The position numbers and the translations under genes are program-made. Positions 1 to 7,785 of a stretch of DNA of 21,308 nt are shown here, in pieces. Position 1 is the stretch's first letter; each line of letters starts with the position of its first letter. The stretch is from positions 1 through 21,308 of IMG/VR virus record IMGVR_UViG_3300044675_004582; one strand, 5' to 3'. The notes beneath the pieces are model-generated. The model saw only the letters and a list, made by a program, of their open reading frames with translations, ran no database searches and was not told the origin of the DNA. This stretch comes from a virus.

Positions 1-1683
1 CATGTAGTTGCCTGTTGTCTGGGTGCCAAGTGCAACAGTATTGTTTGGAAGTGAAACAGTGCCAGTGAAGGTTGGGCTATTCAACGGTGCATAGTACGAC
101 CCATGCTGCCCATCAAGCAGGTGAGCGTTAAGGTTTGTGACTACCGTGCTAGATGAAACCGTGAGTGGCGCGGTACCATTTGCAACAAGACTCTCAAAAA
201 AGTCTGCAACAACAGGTGCTGGTGAATAAGAAGCATCGCTCGTATCAATTGGGTGGACTGGTTCTGGGACATAAGAGTCAAAGAACTTCCACTTTCCGTC
301 TGTTGCATCCCTGAACACACCAGAGTGGTGATATGTGCCATCGTTGTAGTTTCCAGCGATTCCGAAGTCTGTGTTCGCAACACTTCCAGAACTTGCCAAA
401 TAAATAAATGGGTCGTCAATTACTAAACTTACTTGGTTTTCTGTAACAACAGAACCGCTTACATAGATGTTCTGGCCAACAATCAAACTGCCAGTAGTCT
501 CTAACTGATGGAATACTACACATGCGCTAGTAGCAACATCTTGCCCAATGGCAACTGTCGGAGTTGATGTTTCTCCAGTTCCACCAGTAACTGTTACGCC
601 AGTACCAGCAGTAATCGTGCTTACATAGTCTCCAGTCGTATCGGTTCCAAGTTCTACAGAGTTTGGCTGAATCGTCACTGAGATAGCCGCATCAGATGTA
701 CCATCAAATGAAACAGAGCCAGAAACATCACCCGTTAGCGAGATTGTTCGTGCATTATCAAGTGCTGTTGCCGTGTCTGCATTTCCAGTGACATTTCCAG
801 TCAGCGGAGCATTTACTGCTGCAAAAGTTACAGATGAGGAGGTTGCAACTGCCTGGCCAATTGCAATTGTTGCATTAGAGCCTTCGCCAGGTGTGTGAGT
901 AATCGTGACACCAGTGCCTTGAGTAAGGTCTGACATATAATTGCCAGTTGTGTCTGTCCCTAGATTAATTGCATCGTTGACCCATGCTGTGCCGTTCCAC
1001 TTTAGGAAATCACCACTAGATGGAGTTGAGGCACTTACATTTGATATGTCGTCAAGAGTTACCGCACTAAATCGTCCATCAGTATAACTATTTGCTTGAT
1101 TGACTGCAGAAATTTCTGCAACAGACGCACTGCCTACTCCATCATAGGAAAGAACAGTAGCGTCGATAGCGCGCTGCGAAGTGAAGTAAAGATTTCCACT
1201 TTCTGCTATATCTGTCGTTGTTAGCAGGTCAATGGTTTCATAGATTGTTTCTACTTCACCAATTAAATCGCTCGCCACAATGGAGGCAGAACCATATGCA
1301 TCATATGTATTCGGGGTCACGCCAATTGTTGGGGTTGAACCTTCTCCAGAGTTGTTAACAATCGTTAAACCAGTGCCCTGGACAAGATGAGAAACATAAT
1401 CGCCGACAGTGTCTGTGGCGAGGTTTATGGGGTCATTAATCCAAACCGAAGCAGAGCCGTTGTAGCGCAGGAAATCGCCGTTGGCTGGAGAGGTGATGGT
1501 GACATCATTTAGGTTTGTGAGTTTGGTATCCTCATAGACAAAATAGTCAATACTGTTCCAGTTGCTGCCAGTACCGATTTTTAGTTTTTTCGTATCTGTC
1601 TCGTACCCGAATTCTCCAGAATAGAGTACAGGGTTAGCATTGTACCAGTTGAGAGCCGTATCGCGCCGTATCTGAATTCTCAT
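1..1683 (-). CDS. Long repeat-rich tail fibre, C-terminus cut by left window edge
   Basis: The frame is open for 561 codons from the ATG at 1683 to base 1 and continues past the edge. The start overlaps the previous stop (TAATG), and a strong GGAGGAG lies 7 bases upstream. Residues 1-50 (RRDTALNWYNANPVLYSGEF, then GYETDTKKLKIG) match the short N-terminal module seen in many fibres and in the major tropism determinant (Mtd N-terminal type), probably a virion-attachment domain. After it come modules of the form DVxxxxPxxGxxLxYNGxxxVWxN and GTDTTGxYVxxxxxGTGVT...AIGQ, at least three complete. Near the edge there is a NYNDGTYHHSG segment followed by LLDGQHGSYYAP. The same segments occur in the same order in the giant fibre at 9074-13387, so the two are paralogues. 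A receptor-binding or fibre-shaft role is inferred; the host-binding tip would lie outside the window. Confidence 0.85.
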   Translation of the reverse strand, partial: MRIQIRRDTALNWYNANPVLYSGEFGYETDTKKLKIGTGSNWNSIDYFVYEDTKLTNLNDVTITSPANGDFLRYNGSASVWINDPINLATDTVGDYVSHLVQGTGLTIVNNSGEGSTPTIGVTPNTYDAYGSASIVASDLIGEVETIYETIDLLTTTDIAESGNLYFTSQRAIDATVLSYDGVGSASVAEISAVNQANSYTDGRFSAVTLDDISNVSASTPSSGDFLKWNGTAWVNDAINLGTDTTGNYMSDLTQGTGVTITHTPGEGSNATIAIGQAVATSSSVTFAAVNAPLTGNVTGNADTATALDNARTISLTGDVSGSVSFDGTSDAAISVTIQPNSVELGTDTTGDYVSTITAGTGVTVTGGTGETSTPTVAIGQDVATSACVVFHQLETTGSLIVGQNIYVSGSVVTENQVSLVIDDPFIYLASSGSVANTDFGIAGNYNDGTYHHSGVFRDATDGKWKFFDSYVPEPVHPIDTSDASYSPAPVVADFFESLVANGTAPLTVSSSTVVTNLNAHLLDGQHGSYYAPLNSPTFTGTVSLPNNTVALGTQTTGNYM

Positions 1684-1970
1684 TATGCTGCTCCTCCGTC
1701 AATCGGCTCGTTCTCATAAACCGTAAGGGCGTTCCCGCCATCTAGATAGCCTCCAGACGGCACAGACTCATTAACCCATGTACTGCCATTATATGCTAGA
1801 ACCTCACCACTTATGGGTGAGGATATAGATACATCTGTGAGCGAATTAAGCGTATCTATAGAGGCGGAGGCGGAAAGAATCAGCCACTTTTCACCATCAA
1901 ATTTCCACGAACTTGTGTCTACTGTGTAGATATCGTTGGTATCTGGGGAGTCAGGAAAATTAAGTGGCAT
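1683..1970 (-). CDS. Short fibre-associated protein with FPxSP N-terminal module (95 aa)
   Basis: The start chosen is the ATG at 1970, because MPLNFPDSPDTNDIYT begins the same module as the proteins at 6837-7406 (MSLNFPSSPSVDDTYT) and 5295-5639 ([16 protein letters not shown]). An upstream in-frame start would add 12 residues without this match. Residues 1-33 are the FPxSPxxxxxYT...W...GxxW module. Residues 45-70 (SLTDVSISSPISGEVLAYNG, then STWVN) are one copy of the DVxxxxPxxGxxLxYxGxxWVN unit repeated in the long fibres. The tail ends in GGNALTVY and an IDGGAA terminus. The gene overlaps its upstream neighbour by 11 bases and the next start by 1 base, so coupling is likely. Probably a fibre connector or accessory structural protein; exact role unknown. 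Confidence 0.8.
   Translation of the reverse strand: MPLNFPDSPDTNDIYTVDTSSWKFDGEKWLILSASASIDTLNSLTDVSISSPISGEVLAYNGSTWVNESVPSGGYLDGGNALTVYENEPIDGGAA
1691..1697 (-). promoter_or_regulatory. Strong ribosome binding site for the left-edge fibre
   Basis: GGAGGAG lies 7 bases before the ATG at 1683, inside the last codons of the upstream gene (its C-terminal DGGAA). It fixes the start of the edge-truncated fibre and is one of the best Shine-Dalgarno matches in the window. Confidence 0.75.
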
Positions 1971-2133
1971 CAGGACTCCATTCTTCGGCGGTGTTACCTT
2001 CAGCAACCCATGCTAGGTATTGCTGGTAGTCAGAGTTAGCGGGGTCGGTTGGGATGCACATTACAGACCCATCCGCTTGCTCAACATTGATAGTCATGAT
2101 TTCATTGGAGCGTGAACGCATGATTTTGTACAT
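1960..2133 (-). CDS. Small conserved fibre-locus protein (57 aa)
   Basis: A short gene fills the space between two fibre genes: ATG at 2133 overlaps the upstream stop (TAATG), and its TAA at 1960-1962 lies inside the next gene. The protein starts MYKIMRSRSNEIMTINVEQA. It contains ADGSVMCIPTDPANSDYQQY followed by LAWVAEGNT. The ADGSVxxIPxDPxNxDYxxYLAWxAEGN pattern is, from memory, a small protein frequently found in fibre clusters of aquatic phages. It has no signal peptide or membrane segment. Coupled starts and stops on both sides and full use of the gap support it as real. Function unknown; a virion or fibre-assembly role is suggested only by position. Confidence 0.8.
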   Translation of the reverse strand: MYKIMRSRSNEIMTINVEQADGSVMCIPTDPANSDYQQYLAWVAEGNTAEEWSPDAT

Positions 2134-3317
2134 TAGAGTTCCGCCGATGCTGTTGCCGTACCTGCGTTAATTGCCCAAATACTGCTGCTTCCAGCGTAGA
2201 TGTTGAACATATCTGTTGTGCCGTTTGTTGTCCAAGCATATATTGGGGTGGCGTTGGCGTTTGATGTGTTTCTGATTGCGTTAGTTGATGATGGCAGGGT
2301 CACGGTCGGTGCGACTCTTTTTGTAACTCTGTAAGAGAGTGGCAGGTAGATGTCTGTTCCAGCAAGTGCAGCCGCATAGTAGATGCCCCAACTGACAGAC
2401 TCGTAGTACCGTTGGCATTTGGCGAGTGTTGTCCCGTAGTCTTCAAACTCAAATGGTGTAGCAACAGCACCAGCCTCTAACTGCACACCAGTTAGGTAAA
2501 ATGTAGCATTAGCGTTCGTTGCCCATTGAGTTCCAGTAGAGGTTTGCATATGGATAGAACTATATGTTGTCCAAGCGCTTTTATATGCGTCACCAGTTCT
2601 GTTTGCGTTTGCGCCAAGACACCAAGTTATGCCTAAACCAATACCATTGGTTGTACCCCATGTACCAGCCGATGTTGCCGAAGCCATATCAATAGTAATT
2701 GTTTTCTTTTCCCAAGTATTTGCTGCGCTGATTGTGTATTCGGGCTGAAAGGCACGAGTTGTCGTACTGGCATCCCAGTTGCCATTTTCTAAAAACAAGT
2801 TGTATGTTCCAGCAATACTTGAACGAACCCAAAACGATAAAGTCATCGTTTTGGAATAATGCGCACGCATATTGAAGCCCTCAATAAGGGTTCTGATTCG
2901 CATAACACCACCAGAACCAAAAGTTAAACCAGTCGCACCAGTAGCAATTTTGTACGCTGAATTGAAACCAGTTGGCACTACAGATGTTTCTTGAGAAACT
3001 GTGATATTTGAACCAGCAGTCCAGGTGTAGTCAAGAGTGCTGAACCTATCTGCGCCCCACCAAAAACCACCACCAGCAGAAGGGAATGAAAAACTTGTTC
3101 CTCGTTGTGCAACCTGCATATCGCCATTGATAATCACATTACGACCACCAGCAATAGGAGCCAACACAGTCCACTGTGAACCATCCCACACCGCTGTCTG
3201 GTCAACATCAGTCATATAAATAACCTGACCATCAAACGGTGATGCGGGCTTAGTGGTACTAGTACACACACCAGGCTTAACAATCGACTGTGCTCCAACA
3301 ACAGATGACAAAGGCAT
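2133..3317 (-). CDS. Tail fibre with carbohydrate-binding-like C-terminal region (394 aa)
   Basis: The start is set at the ATG at 3317, two bases after the previous stop, because MPLSSVVGAQSIVKPGVCTS begins the module shared with the two upstream genes; a longer in-frame extension lies within the preceding gene and is unlikely. Residues about 1-50 are the GVCTSTxxPAxPFxGxxIxxTDxxxxxxWxGxxW module. From about residue 58 comes NVIINGDMQVAQRGTSFSFP, a hallmark of a beta-sandwich fibre domain (NGDFxIxQRGTS type). It is followed by WWGADRF, a SFWVRSS strand region, and later LTGVQLEAGAVATPFEFEDY and CQRYYES, which close the same domain. The domain is thought to resemble carbohydrate-binding modules, so glycan recognition on the host surface is inferred. 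The last 80 residues are Thr/Ser/Ala-rich and may form the tip. Confidence 0.85.
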   Translation of the reverse strand: MPLSSVVGAQSIVKPGVCTSTTKPASPFDGQVIYMTDVDQTAVWDGSQWTVLAPIAGGRNVIINGDMQVAQRGTSFSFPSAGGGFWWGADRFSTLDYTWTAGSNITVSQETSVVPTGFNSAYKIATGATGLTFGSGGVMRIRTLIEGFNMRAHYSKTMTLSFWVRSSIAGTYNLFLENGNWDASTTTRAFQPEYTISAANTWEKKTITIDMASATSAGTWGTTNGIGLGITWCLGANANRTGDAYKSAWTTYSSIHMQTSTGTQWATNANATFYLTGVQLEAGAVATPFEFEDYGTTLAKCQRYYESVSWGIYYAAALAGTDIYLPLSYRVTKRVAPTVTLPSSTNAIRNTSNANATPIYAWTTNGTTDMFNIYAGSSSIWAINAGTATASAEL

Positions 3318-3319
3318 AA

Positions 3320-3943
3320 TTAACCCGCAATCTCTTGCAATGTAATAGTTGAAGTTCCAAATATTCCAGTAAAACCAGCACGGCGGTTTACAGAAACAAT
3401 ACCGCCAGCGGAATGGTGGCACATTTGTATCTTATAAGTAGTTGCACTAGTGGTAGATGGACTATCTAAGAAAGAGGTACTTATTGTTTTGTAATAGTTA
3501 CCACCAGTAGTTCCGCCATCATGCAAAACAGAACCAAACCCGCCATATCCAGGATTTTGACTTGCACCAACTTCTGTTGCTCCTCGCAACATTCTTGCAT
3601 AGCCAAAGTTACCACTATCAGATGAAGCACATAATGATATGGTAATAAGTACTTTATTTGAGGCACTTGACGGAGTTATTGAAGCGCTTAAACCAGTTAC
3701 ATCTGTGTAGGTGGTGCCTGTTGTAGCAACCCAATCATCAGTTTTGCGTGTATTGACAACCTGCAAAACAGTACCTGATGCGTAATCAGAATACGATAAT
3801 GTTTTCCACGCTGTACCATTCCAAATACACACAAGGTTTGTATCAGTCTCGTAAATCATCATGCCGTCAAACGGGTTAGCAGGACGATTAGTTGAAGTAC
3901 AAACTCCAGGTTTCAAACCTTGTGTAGTAGCAGAAATGGTCAT
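3320..3943 (-). CDS. Tail fibre / virion adhesin with GVCTST N-terminal module (207 aa)
   Basis: ATG at 3943 overlaps the upstream stop by four bases (ATGA). Residues about 10-50 (LKPGVCTSTNRPANPFDG, then a YETDT and WNGTAW motif) are the same N-terminal module as in the neighbouring genes on both sides. From about residue 58 the protein reads TVLQVVNTRKTDDWV, followed by TYTDVTGLSASITPSSASNK and alternating hydrophobic residues. This is the typical start of a beta-rich C-terminal domain (VLQVV...TDVTGLSxSITPxSxSxKVLI) found in fibre proteins of marine and freshwater phages. It ends with FTGIFGTSTITLQEIAG. Probably a receptor-binding or decoration fibre. No catalytic motif is visible. Confidence 0.85.
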   Translation of the reverse strand: MTISATTQGLKPGVCTSTNRPANPFDGMMIYETDTNLVCIWNGTAWKTLSYSDYASGTVLQVVNTRKTDDWVATTGTTYTDVTGLSASITPSSASNKVLITISLCASSDSGNFGYARMLRGATEVGASQNPGYGGFGSVLHDGGTTGGNYYKTISTSFLDSPSTTSATTYKIQMCHHSAGGIVSVNRRAGFTGIFGTSTITLQEIAG

Positions 3944-4956
3944 GCTATTACCAAACTACCAGAGGCTGTAAATGTATGGATTGTATATGTGCCCGATGTT
4001 GTTTTAGTTCCACCTGTAATCGTGTAACCAGTTGCATCTGTCGTTGTATATCGGCAAATTACAATACCTGAACCGCCAGCACCACCGTTTCCACCACCAG
4101 TTGCACCGCTTCCAATTCCACCTTGACCACCTCCGCCACCACCAGTGTTTGCAGTCCCTGCTGTACCAGCAGCACCTTTACCACCTGCTCCACCTCCACC
4201 AGTGCCACCTGAGCCAGCAGAACCAGAAGTAGCGTTGTAAAGACCACCGCCTCCACCGCCAGCAAAATATGTTGCGGTGCCATTTATAGATGTTTGAACG
4301 CCAATACCACCGTTCCCAGTTGTATTTCCTGATGCTCCAGCGGCTCCTGCGCCACCTCCACCACCGCCTCGGTAAATTCCACCACTACTTCCGTATCCTC
4401 CTTCAAATCCTTGTCCAGTTGCACCAGAACCTCGATGTGAAGACTGCTCACCGCCACCACCGCCTCCAGAACCACCGTTGGTAGGTGGATAGGCTGAGTC
4501 ATAGTTACCACCACCACCTCCACCCAGTGATGTAATAGTGTGGAAAACTGTATTTGCTCCAGTAGCACCAACCATAAATGCACCGTCTGGGTTCCCGCCA
4601 GCACCACCAGCACCAATAGTTACGGTATATGTTCCTATTGGCAAACCTAAAACAGATTCAATGGTGCCACCACCACCAGTTGATTCGCCAACAACGGACG
4701 AGCGGTAACCACCTGCTCCACCAGCACCAGCATATGGTCTTCCACCGCCACCTCCGCCAGCAACAACAACATATTCAATAGCAAGAGTGACTGAGTGTTT
4801 AAAACCTGCAGACCATGCAGTACCAAGCCACGCACGCACTAATTTTGTGTCAGTTTCAAAGATAGTTTGACCTACAAAAGGTGACGCAGGGCGAGAAGTA
4901 CTAGTGCATACACCTGTTCTAATAGAACCAAGACCGTAGGCAGAACTAAGACCCAT
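3940..4956 (-). CDS. Glycine-rich tail fibre, third paralogue (338 aa)
   Basis: The start overlaps the upstream stop by one base (TAATG). Residues 1-50 carry the GVCTST module (MGLSSAYGLGSIRTGVCTST, then PFVGQTIFETDT). Residues about 59-80 (IEYVVVAGGGGGGRPYAGAG) open a large glycine-rich domain. The strand-forming segment GTYTVTIGAGGAGG follows, then many GGGGG runs separated by T/S/N/A. The C-terminal cap GGSGIVICRYTTT...IHTFTASGSLVIA closes the domain. The same cap-body-cap plan occurs at 5986-6867 and 7790-8713. Known glycine-rich phage adhesins (such as gp38 of phage S16) form polyglycine II helices that display variable host-binding loops; this fold is inferred here. This is the only one of the three with a GVCTST module. 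Confidence 0.88.
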   Translation of the reverse strand: MGLSSAYGLGSIRTGVCTSTSRPASPFVGQTIFETDTKLVRAWLGTAWSAGFKHSVTLAIEYVVVAGGGGGGRPYAGAGGAGGYRSSVVGESTGGGGTIESVLGLPIGTYTVTIGAGGAGGNPDGAFMVGATGANTVFHTITSLGGGGGGNYDSAYPPTNGGSGGGGGGEQSSHRGSGATGQGFEGGYGSSGGIYRGGGGGGAGAAGASGNTTGNGGIGVQTSINGTATYFAGGGGGGLYNATSGSAGSGGTGGGGAGGKGAAGTAGTANTGGGGGGQGGIGSGATGGGNGGAGGSGIVICRYTTTDATGYTITGGTKTTSGTYTIHTFTASGSLVIA

Positions 4957-5294
4957 TAGGCGGTTTGCTTCTCCCAGCCAACGGCTGTAACTGTTACTTT
5001 GGCGGCTGTATCTGACAAACCTTGCAGGGTTTCACCAGCGGCTAATACGATGGCGGTGTCAAACACCATAAGGTCGTTTGCGCCAATAGGTAGAGCCGAC
5101 ATAATGTGATACGACGGAGAAGCAGCAGAACCAATAGCCAAAGTCACAGTACGGTCAACCGTGTCTGTGTTTGCTATGATTAACTGCTTAATAATATCGG
5201 CATAGCCAGTTGCAGCGGTTACAATCGTGGTCGTAGATGTACCCAATTGGACTGGACCACCAAGCCGCGCTTCGTTTCTGTCTCCAATTGCCAT
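4956..5294 (-). CDS. Small beta-rich virion structural protein (112 aa)
   Basis: The ATG at 5294 directly follows the previous stop, with GGAGG four bases upstream. The sequence (MAIGDRNEARLGGPVQLGTS...) is rich in T, A and V, with alternating hydrophobic residues typical of a beta-sandwich. It aligns by eye with the 119-residue protein at 8713-9072: TTTIVTAAT against ATAIVTNAA, a conserved IANTDTVDRTVTLAIG against VANVDGVNAADISVGL, an AHTVSVPA-like PIGANDLMVFD strand, and a VLAAGETLQGLS turn against IYLEEGDELRLTA. Both precede a glycine-rich fibre gene. Likely a head or tail decoration or fibre-adaptor protein; the precise place in the virion is unknown. Confidence 0.8.
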   Translation of the reverse strand: MAIGDRNEARLGGPVQLGTSTTTIVTAATGYADIIKQLIIANTDTVDRTVTLAIGSAASPSYHIMSALPIGANDLMVFDTAIVLAAGETLQGLSDTAAKVTVTAVGWEKQTA

Positions 5295-5639
5295 TTATCC
5301 TCCGATACTCATCGTCATAATTGCTCCCTCTGTAGTCGTTGAAAGACCGCCAGATGCAGGAATTATAGCCCATTTTACGCCTGAAGTGGTGCTGGAGTCA
5401 GCGGTAAGGACATAGGTATTAGACGCTCCAGCCGCTAGTTTCGCTGCAGTAATAGCGTCTGTTGCTATTTTTGCAGTAGTGACAGCATTTGATGCAAGTT
5501 GTGTAGCCGTGATTGATGCATCGGGAATCGATGGGACAATACCTTGAAGGACCCATGCAGTTCCGTTGTACTGCCAGTTTTTTCCGCCAGCAGAATAAGT
5601 TGCTCCGTTAGACGGGGAGTTAGGGAAATCTATAGCCAT
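5295..5639 (-). CDS. Short fibre protein with FPxSP module and ITxAK repeats (114 aa)
   Basis: The ATG at 5639 overlaps the previous stop. Residues 1-32 ([18 protein letters not shown], then NWQYNGTAW) are the FPxSP module. Residues 39-75 contain short repeats of about 10 residues ([31 protein letters not shown]), a common stalk element of phage fibres that probably forms a beta-helical or trimeric shaft. The C-terminus ([16 protein letters not shown], then MSIGG) matches the end of the giant fibre at 9074 ([16 protein letters not shown]...MSIVFGG). The final Gly-Gly codons supply the GGAGG ribosome binding site of the next gene. Role inferred as fibre stalk or connector. Confidence 0.82.
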   Translation of the reverse strand: MAIDFPNSPSNGATYSAGGKNWQYNGTAWVLQGIVPSIPDASITATQLASNAVTTAKIATDAITAAKLAAGASNTYVLTADSSTTSGVKWAIIPASGGLSTTTEGAIMTMSIGG

Positions 5640-5986
5640 TATGCTTCAATCTCTTTCCATTCCAAAATATCTTCATCCCAATTATAGAACTTATCTCCCT
5701 CTGGTTTCGGATAGGGGGCTTGCCAATCATGATTCTCGTCAAGCGACCAACTAGGGTATGGTTGTGGCGAAATAAAAACATCAGTATCAACATCGTATGC
5801 GTACCCGATACCTGCATATTGCTTGCGGATGTTGTGGTTATACGAGGTACGAACACACTTTTGACCCACAAGTTCACCGTAATAGTTTTCCCAATCCGAA
5901 ATACCGTCGACTACTTCATCTTCGTTTCGCCCCACAATCACTTGTGTAACAATATTGTTTTCATCTAGAAATGCGTAGTGCGCCAT
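5639..5986 (-). CDS. MAHF/MAHY-type fibre-locus protein, second copy (115 aa)
   Basis: It starts at 5986, overlapping the stop of the glycine-rich fibre by one base (TAATG). The sequence begins [20 protein letters not shown]. It contains [38 protein letters not shown], and a [12 protein letters not shown] terminus rich in Trp and Asp/Glu. It is a paralogue of 7410-7778, sharing MAHxAxLxEDNIVxxVIV, TSYNxNxRxxYAGIGYxYD, P.PSWxLxExxxWxAP and WDED. The family is, from memory, common next to fibre genes in aquatic phages and has no firm function; fibre assembly or a small receptor-binding domain are both possible. It lacks the insertion with Cys residues found near residue 24 of its paralogue. Confidence 0.82.
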   Translation of the reverse strand: MAHYAFLDENNIVTQVIVGRNEDEVVDGISDWENYYGELVGQKCVRTSYNHNIRKQYAGIGYAYDVDTDVFISPQPYPSWSLDENHDWQAPYPKPEGDKFYNWDEDILEWKEIEA

Positions 5987-6867
5987 TAGAATGTTATCGT
6001 TCCTGTTCCAGCCGTAAATGTGTAAACCCTGTAGCCAGCACGGCTTACTGTGCTAACAGAGTATGTAAGTCCTGCGCCAATTGTTGTTATTGGAAGGTAT
6101 GAATCAGGATAAGCAACAATTACTACTCCCGAACCACCTGATGCACCGCTACCGCCATAAGTTGTTCCACCACCTCCACCACCTGTATTTGTTGAACCAG
6201 CAGTGGCAGAACCACCGTTTCCTCCACCACCTGAACCACCTGAACCACCGCTAGTAAAGTCGCCACCACCGCCTCCACCACCGCCACGGGTCACAGCAGT
6301 ACCAGTAATTGAGTTAGATAGACCAGCACCACCATTACCACCAACAGTTGATGAACCGTTTCCACCGCCACCACTTGCTCCACCACCACCACCTGCACCG
6401 TATTGTGATGCAGTGAAGTTTGCTCCACCTGATGTTCCTTGGTTTGCAGTTCCTGAACCACCAGATTTAGCGCTTGATGTACCTCCACAACCACCACCGC
6501 CTGAACCACCACTTGCTCCACTACTTCGTTCGTTCCAGTTACCACCACGACCACCACCAACGGAAGTGATAGAACCAAGAACTGAATCAGAACCACTAGT
6601 TACTGCACCACCACCTCCACCAATAGTAACTGTGTATGCAGTTCCAGCAGTTATTGATAGTTGTGATTCAGAGGCACTGTTTGCACCTGATGTTCCAGTA
6701 GTTGTACGGTATCCGCCAGCACCTCCACCGCCACCACCAGTAAATGTTCCACCTCCACCGCCACCAGCAATAACAAGATATTCAACTGTAGGTGTTACAG
6801 AGTCATAGGAGTTAGCGATGCCAATGATTTGCACGACTATGCCGCCGTATTGCCGACTAAAACCCAC
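5986..6867 (-). CDS. Glycine-rich tail fibre, second paralogue (293 aa)
   Basis: Residues about 28-45 (VEYLVIAGGGGGGTFTGGGG) open the glycine-rich domain. Long G runs follow, interspersed with S, T, N and A, including AYTVTIGGGGGAV. The C-terminal cap SGVVIVAYPDSY...GYRVYTFTAGTGTITF closes it. The start is uncertain. GTG at 6867 gives MGFSRQYGG and a 31-base overlap with the upstream gene. GTG at 6834 would give a protein 11 residues shorter that begins two bases after the upstream stop. Neither has a good ribosome binding site. The longer start is kept because MGFSRQYG resembles MGLSSAYG of the third paralogue, which is weak evidence. A host-binding adhesin role is inferred. Confidence 0.82.
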   Translation of the reverse strand: MGFSRQYGGIVVQIIGIANSYDSVTPTVEYLVIAGGGGGGTFTGGGGGGAGGYRTTTGTSGANSASESQLSITAGTAYTVTIGGGGGAVTSGSDSVLGSITSVGGGRGGNWNERSSGASGGSGGGGCGGTSSAKSGGSGTANQGTSGGANFTASQYGAGGGGGASGGGGNGSSTVGGNGGAGLSNSITGTAVTRGGGGGGGGDFTSGGSGGSGGGGNGGSATAGSTNTGGGGGGTTYGGSGASGGSGVVIVAYPDSYLPITTIGAGLTYSVSTVSRAGYRVYTFTAGTGTITF

Positions 6868-7406
6868 TCATCAGAGTTAATTTTTATCAAAGTAGCCGCT
6901 GAGTATTGTCCGTTGAGTTTCAACTTAGAACCTTGCGAACGAAGCGTCACTCCAGCACCACCAACAGTAACCTGACCAGCACCAAGTTGAACTATGTTTA
7001 CTTGGTCGCCAATATCAAAAGCCACAGAAGCGTTGGTTGGGACAGTAAGAGAAATTGCCGAGGCGTTACTTAATGTAACTAAATCGTGTGCATCACTAAG
7101 TGCGAGTGTGTATGTAGTTCCAGTTTGTGCATTTATAGTTAAGCCAGTCAATTTTGATGAACCAACAGACCTATCAGCCAACTTCGTTTGCGTGACTGCG
7201 CTATTAGCAATATCCGCTTCAGCAACTGCTCCAGCAGCAATCTTTGCACTGGTTATAGCACTATCGGCTAATTCGGTTGTGCCGATAGAACCAACACCAA
7301 CTGTAGTAGACCTAAGTTCCCAAATAGAGCCAGTCCATGTCCATGTACGAGCACCTACTGTGTAGGTATCATCAACGCTTGGAGAGGAAGGAAAATTAAG
7401 GGACAT
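6837..7406 (-). CDS. Fibre protein with FPxSP module, ITxAK stalk repeats and beta-rich C-terminus (189 aa)
   Basis: The ATG at 7406 lies three bases after the previous stop. Residues 1-31 (MSLNFPSSPSVDDTYTVG, then TWTWTGSIWEL) are the FPxSP module. Residues 40-88 hold short stalk repeats (TTELADSAI, TSAKIAAGAV, AEADIANSAV, TQTKLADRSV, GSSKLTGL). From about residue 90 the C-terminal domain reads AQTGTTYTLALSDAHDLVTL, NIVQLGAGQVTVGGAGVTLRS, and SAATLIKINSDEWVLVG. This is a small beta-sandwich end domain that I recognise from many phage fibre proteins (the GxGQVTVxGxGVTxRS...IKIxxxEWxLVG pattern). It is the longest of the three FPxSP proteins. Probably a short fibre or fibre connector. Confidence 0.85.
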   Translation of the reverse strand: MSLNFPSSPSVDDTYTVGARTWTWTGSIWELRSTTVGVGSIGTTELADSAITSAKIAAGAVAEADIANSAVTQTKLADRSVGSSKLTGLTINAQTGTTYTLALSDAHDLVTLSNASAISLTVPTNASVAFDIGDQVNIVQLGAGQVTVGGAGVTLRSQGSKLKLNGQYSAATLIKINSDEWVLVGNTAA

Positions 7407-7409
7407 AGA

Positions 7410-7778
7410 CTATTCCGTCGGAATAACGAATTCCACCCACGATTGTCCGTCTTCGTCCCATGTGTACATTCCTTCTTCTGGGCGAGCGACAGGGGCTTCC
7501 CATTCAGTAGTTTCTTCATTGAGAGTCCATGATGGGAAGGGTTTTGGGGCGATGTATGCGTTTAGAGCAGAGTCATACTTGTAGCCGATTCCTGCATAAC
7601 GAGCACGCATGTTGCCGTTATATGAGGTCTGCTTCCATGTTCCGCCCAAAAGATTGCGACAGAATTCAGCGCCTACGGCTTCTGATTCGTTGCCCTCTGA
7701 GTCTTTACAATCATCATTAGATACTACGATTACTCGCAATACAATGTTGTCTTCGCCAAGTTCTGCAAAATGTGCCAT
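7410..7778 (-). CDS. MAHF-type fibre-locus protein, first copy (122 aa)
   Basis: The ATG at 7778 has AAGGAG seven bases upstream, overlapping the stop codon of the preceding gene. The protein starts MAHFAELGEDNIVLRVIVVS. A central insertion with two cysteines (NDDCKDSEGNESEAVGAEFC) is followed by GGTWKQTSYNGNMRARYAGI, then PKPFPSWTLNEETTEWEAP and YTWDEDGQSWVE. The long version, with the DxCxDxxGxExExxGxxFC region, is the usual form of this family as I recall it from marine phages. Function is not established. Its fixed place directly after a glycine-rich fibre in both copies suggests it is needed for that fibre's folding, attachment or binding. Confidence 0.84.
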   Translation of the reverse strand: MAHFAELGEDNIVLRVIVVSNDDCKDSEGNESEAVGAEFCRNLLGGTWKQTSYNGNMRARYAGIGYKYDSALNAYIAPKPFPSWTLNEETTEWEAPVARPEEGMYTWDEDGQSWVEFVIPTE

Positions 7779-7785
7779 GTTTTTT

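Noticed and set aside
141-419. Minus-strand frame inside the left-edge fibre region
   Set aside because: It lies in a different frame within the continuous fibre reading frame that covers 1-1683 and has no homology to fibre modules.
1-1683. Possible diversity-generating retroelement target, because the N-terminal module resembles that of Mtd
   Set aside because: No reverse transcriptase, template repeat or variable-repeat copy is visible. The similarity concerns only the common N-terminal module.
6203-6808. Long proline-rich frame on the plus strand opposite a glycine-rich fibre, with similar ones at 7905-8213 and 8373-8642
   Set aside because: Glycine codons GGN read in reverse become proline-rich NCC patterns. 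The frames mirror the three glycine-rich genes, lack ribosome binding sites and oppose all other genes.
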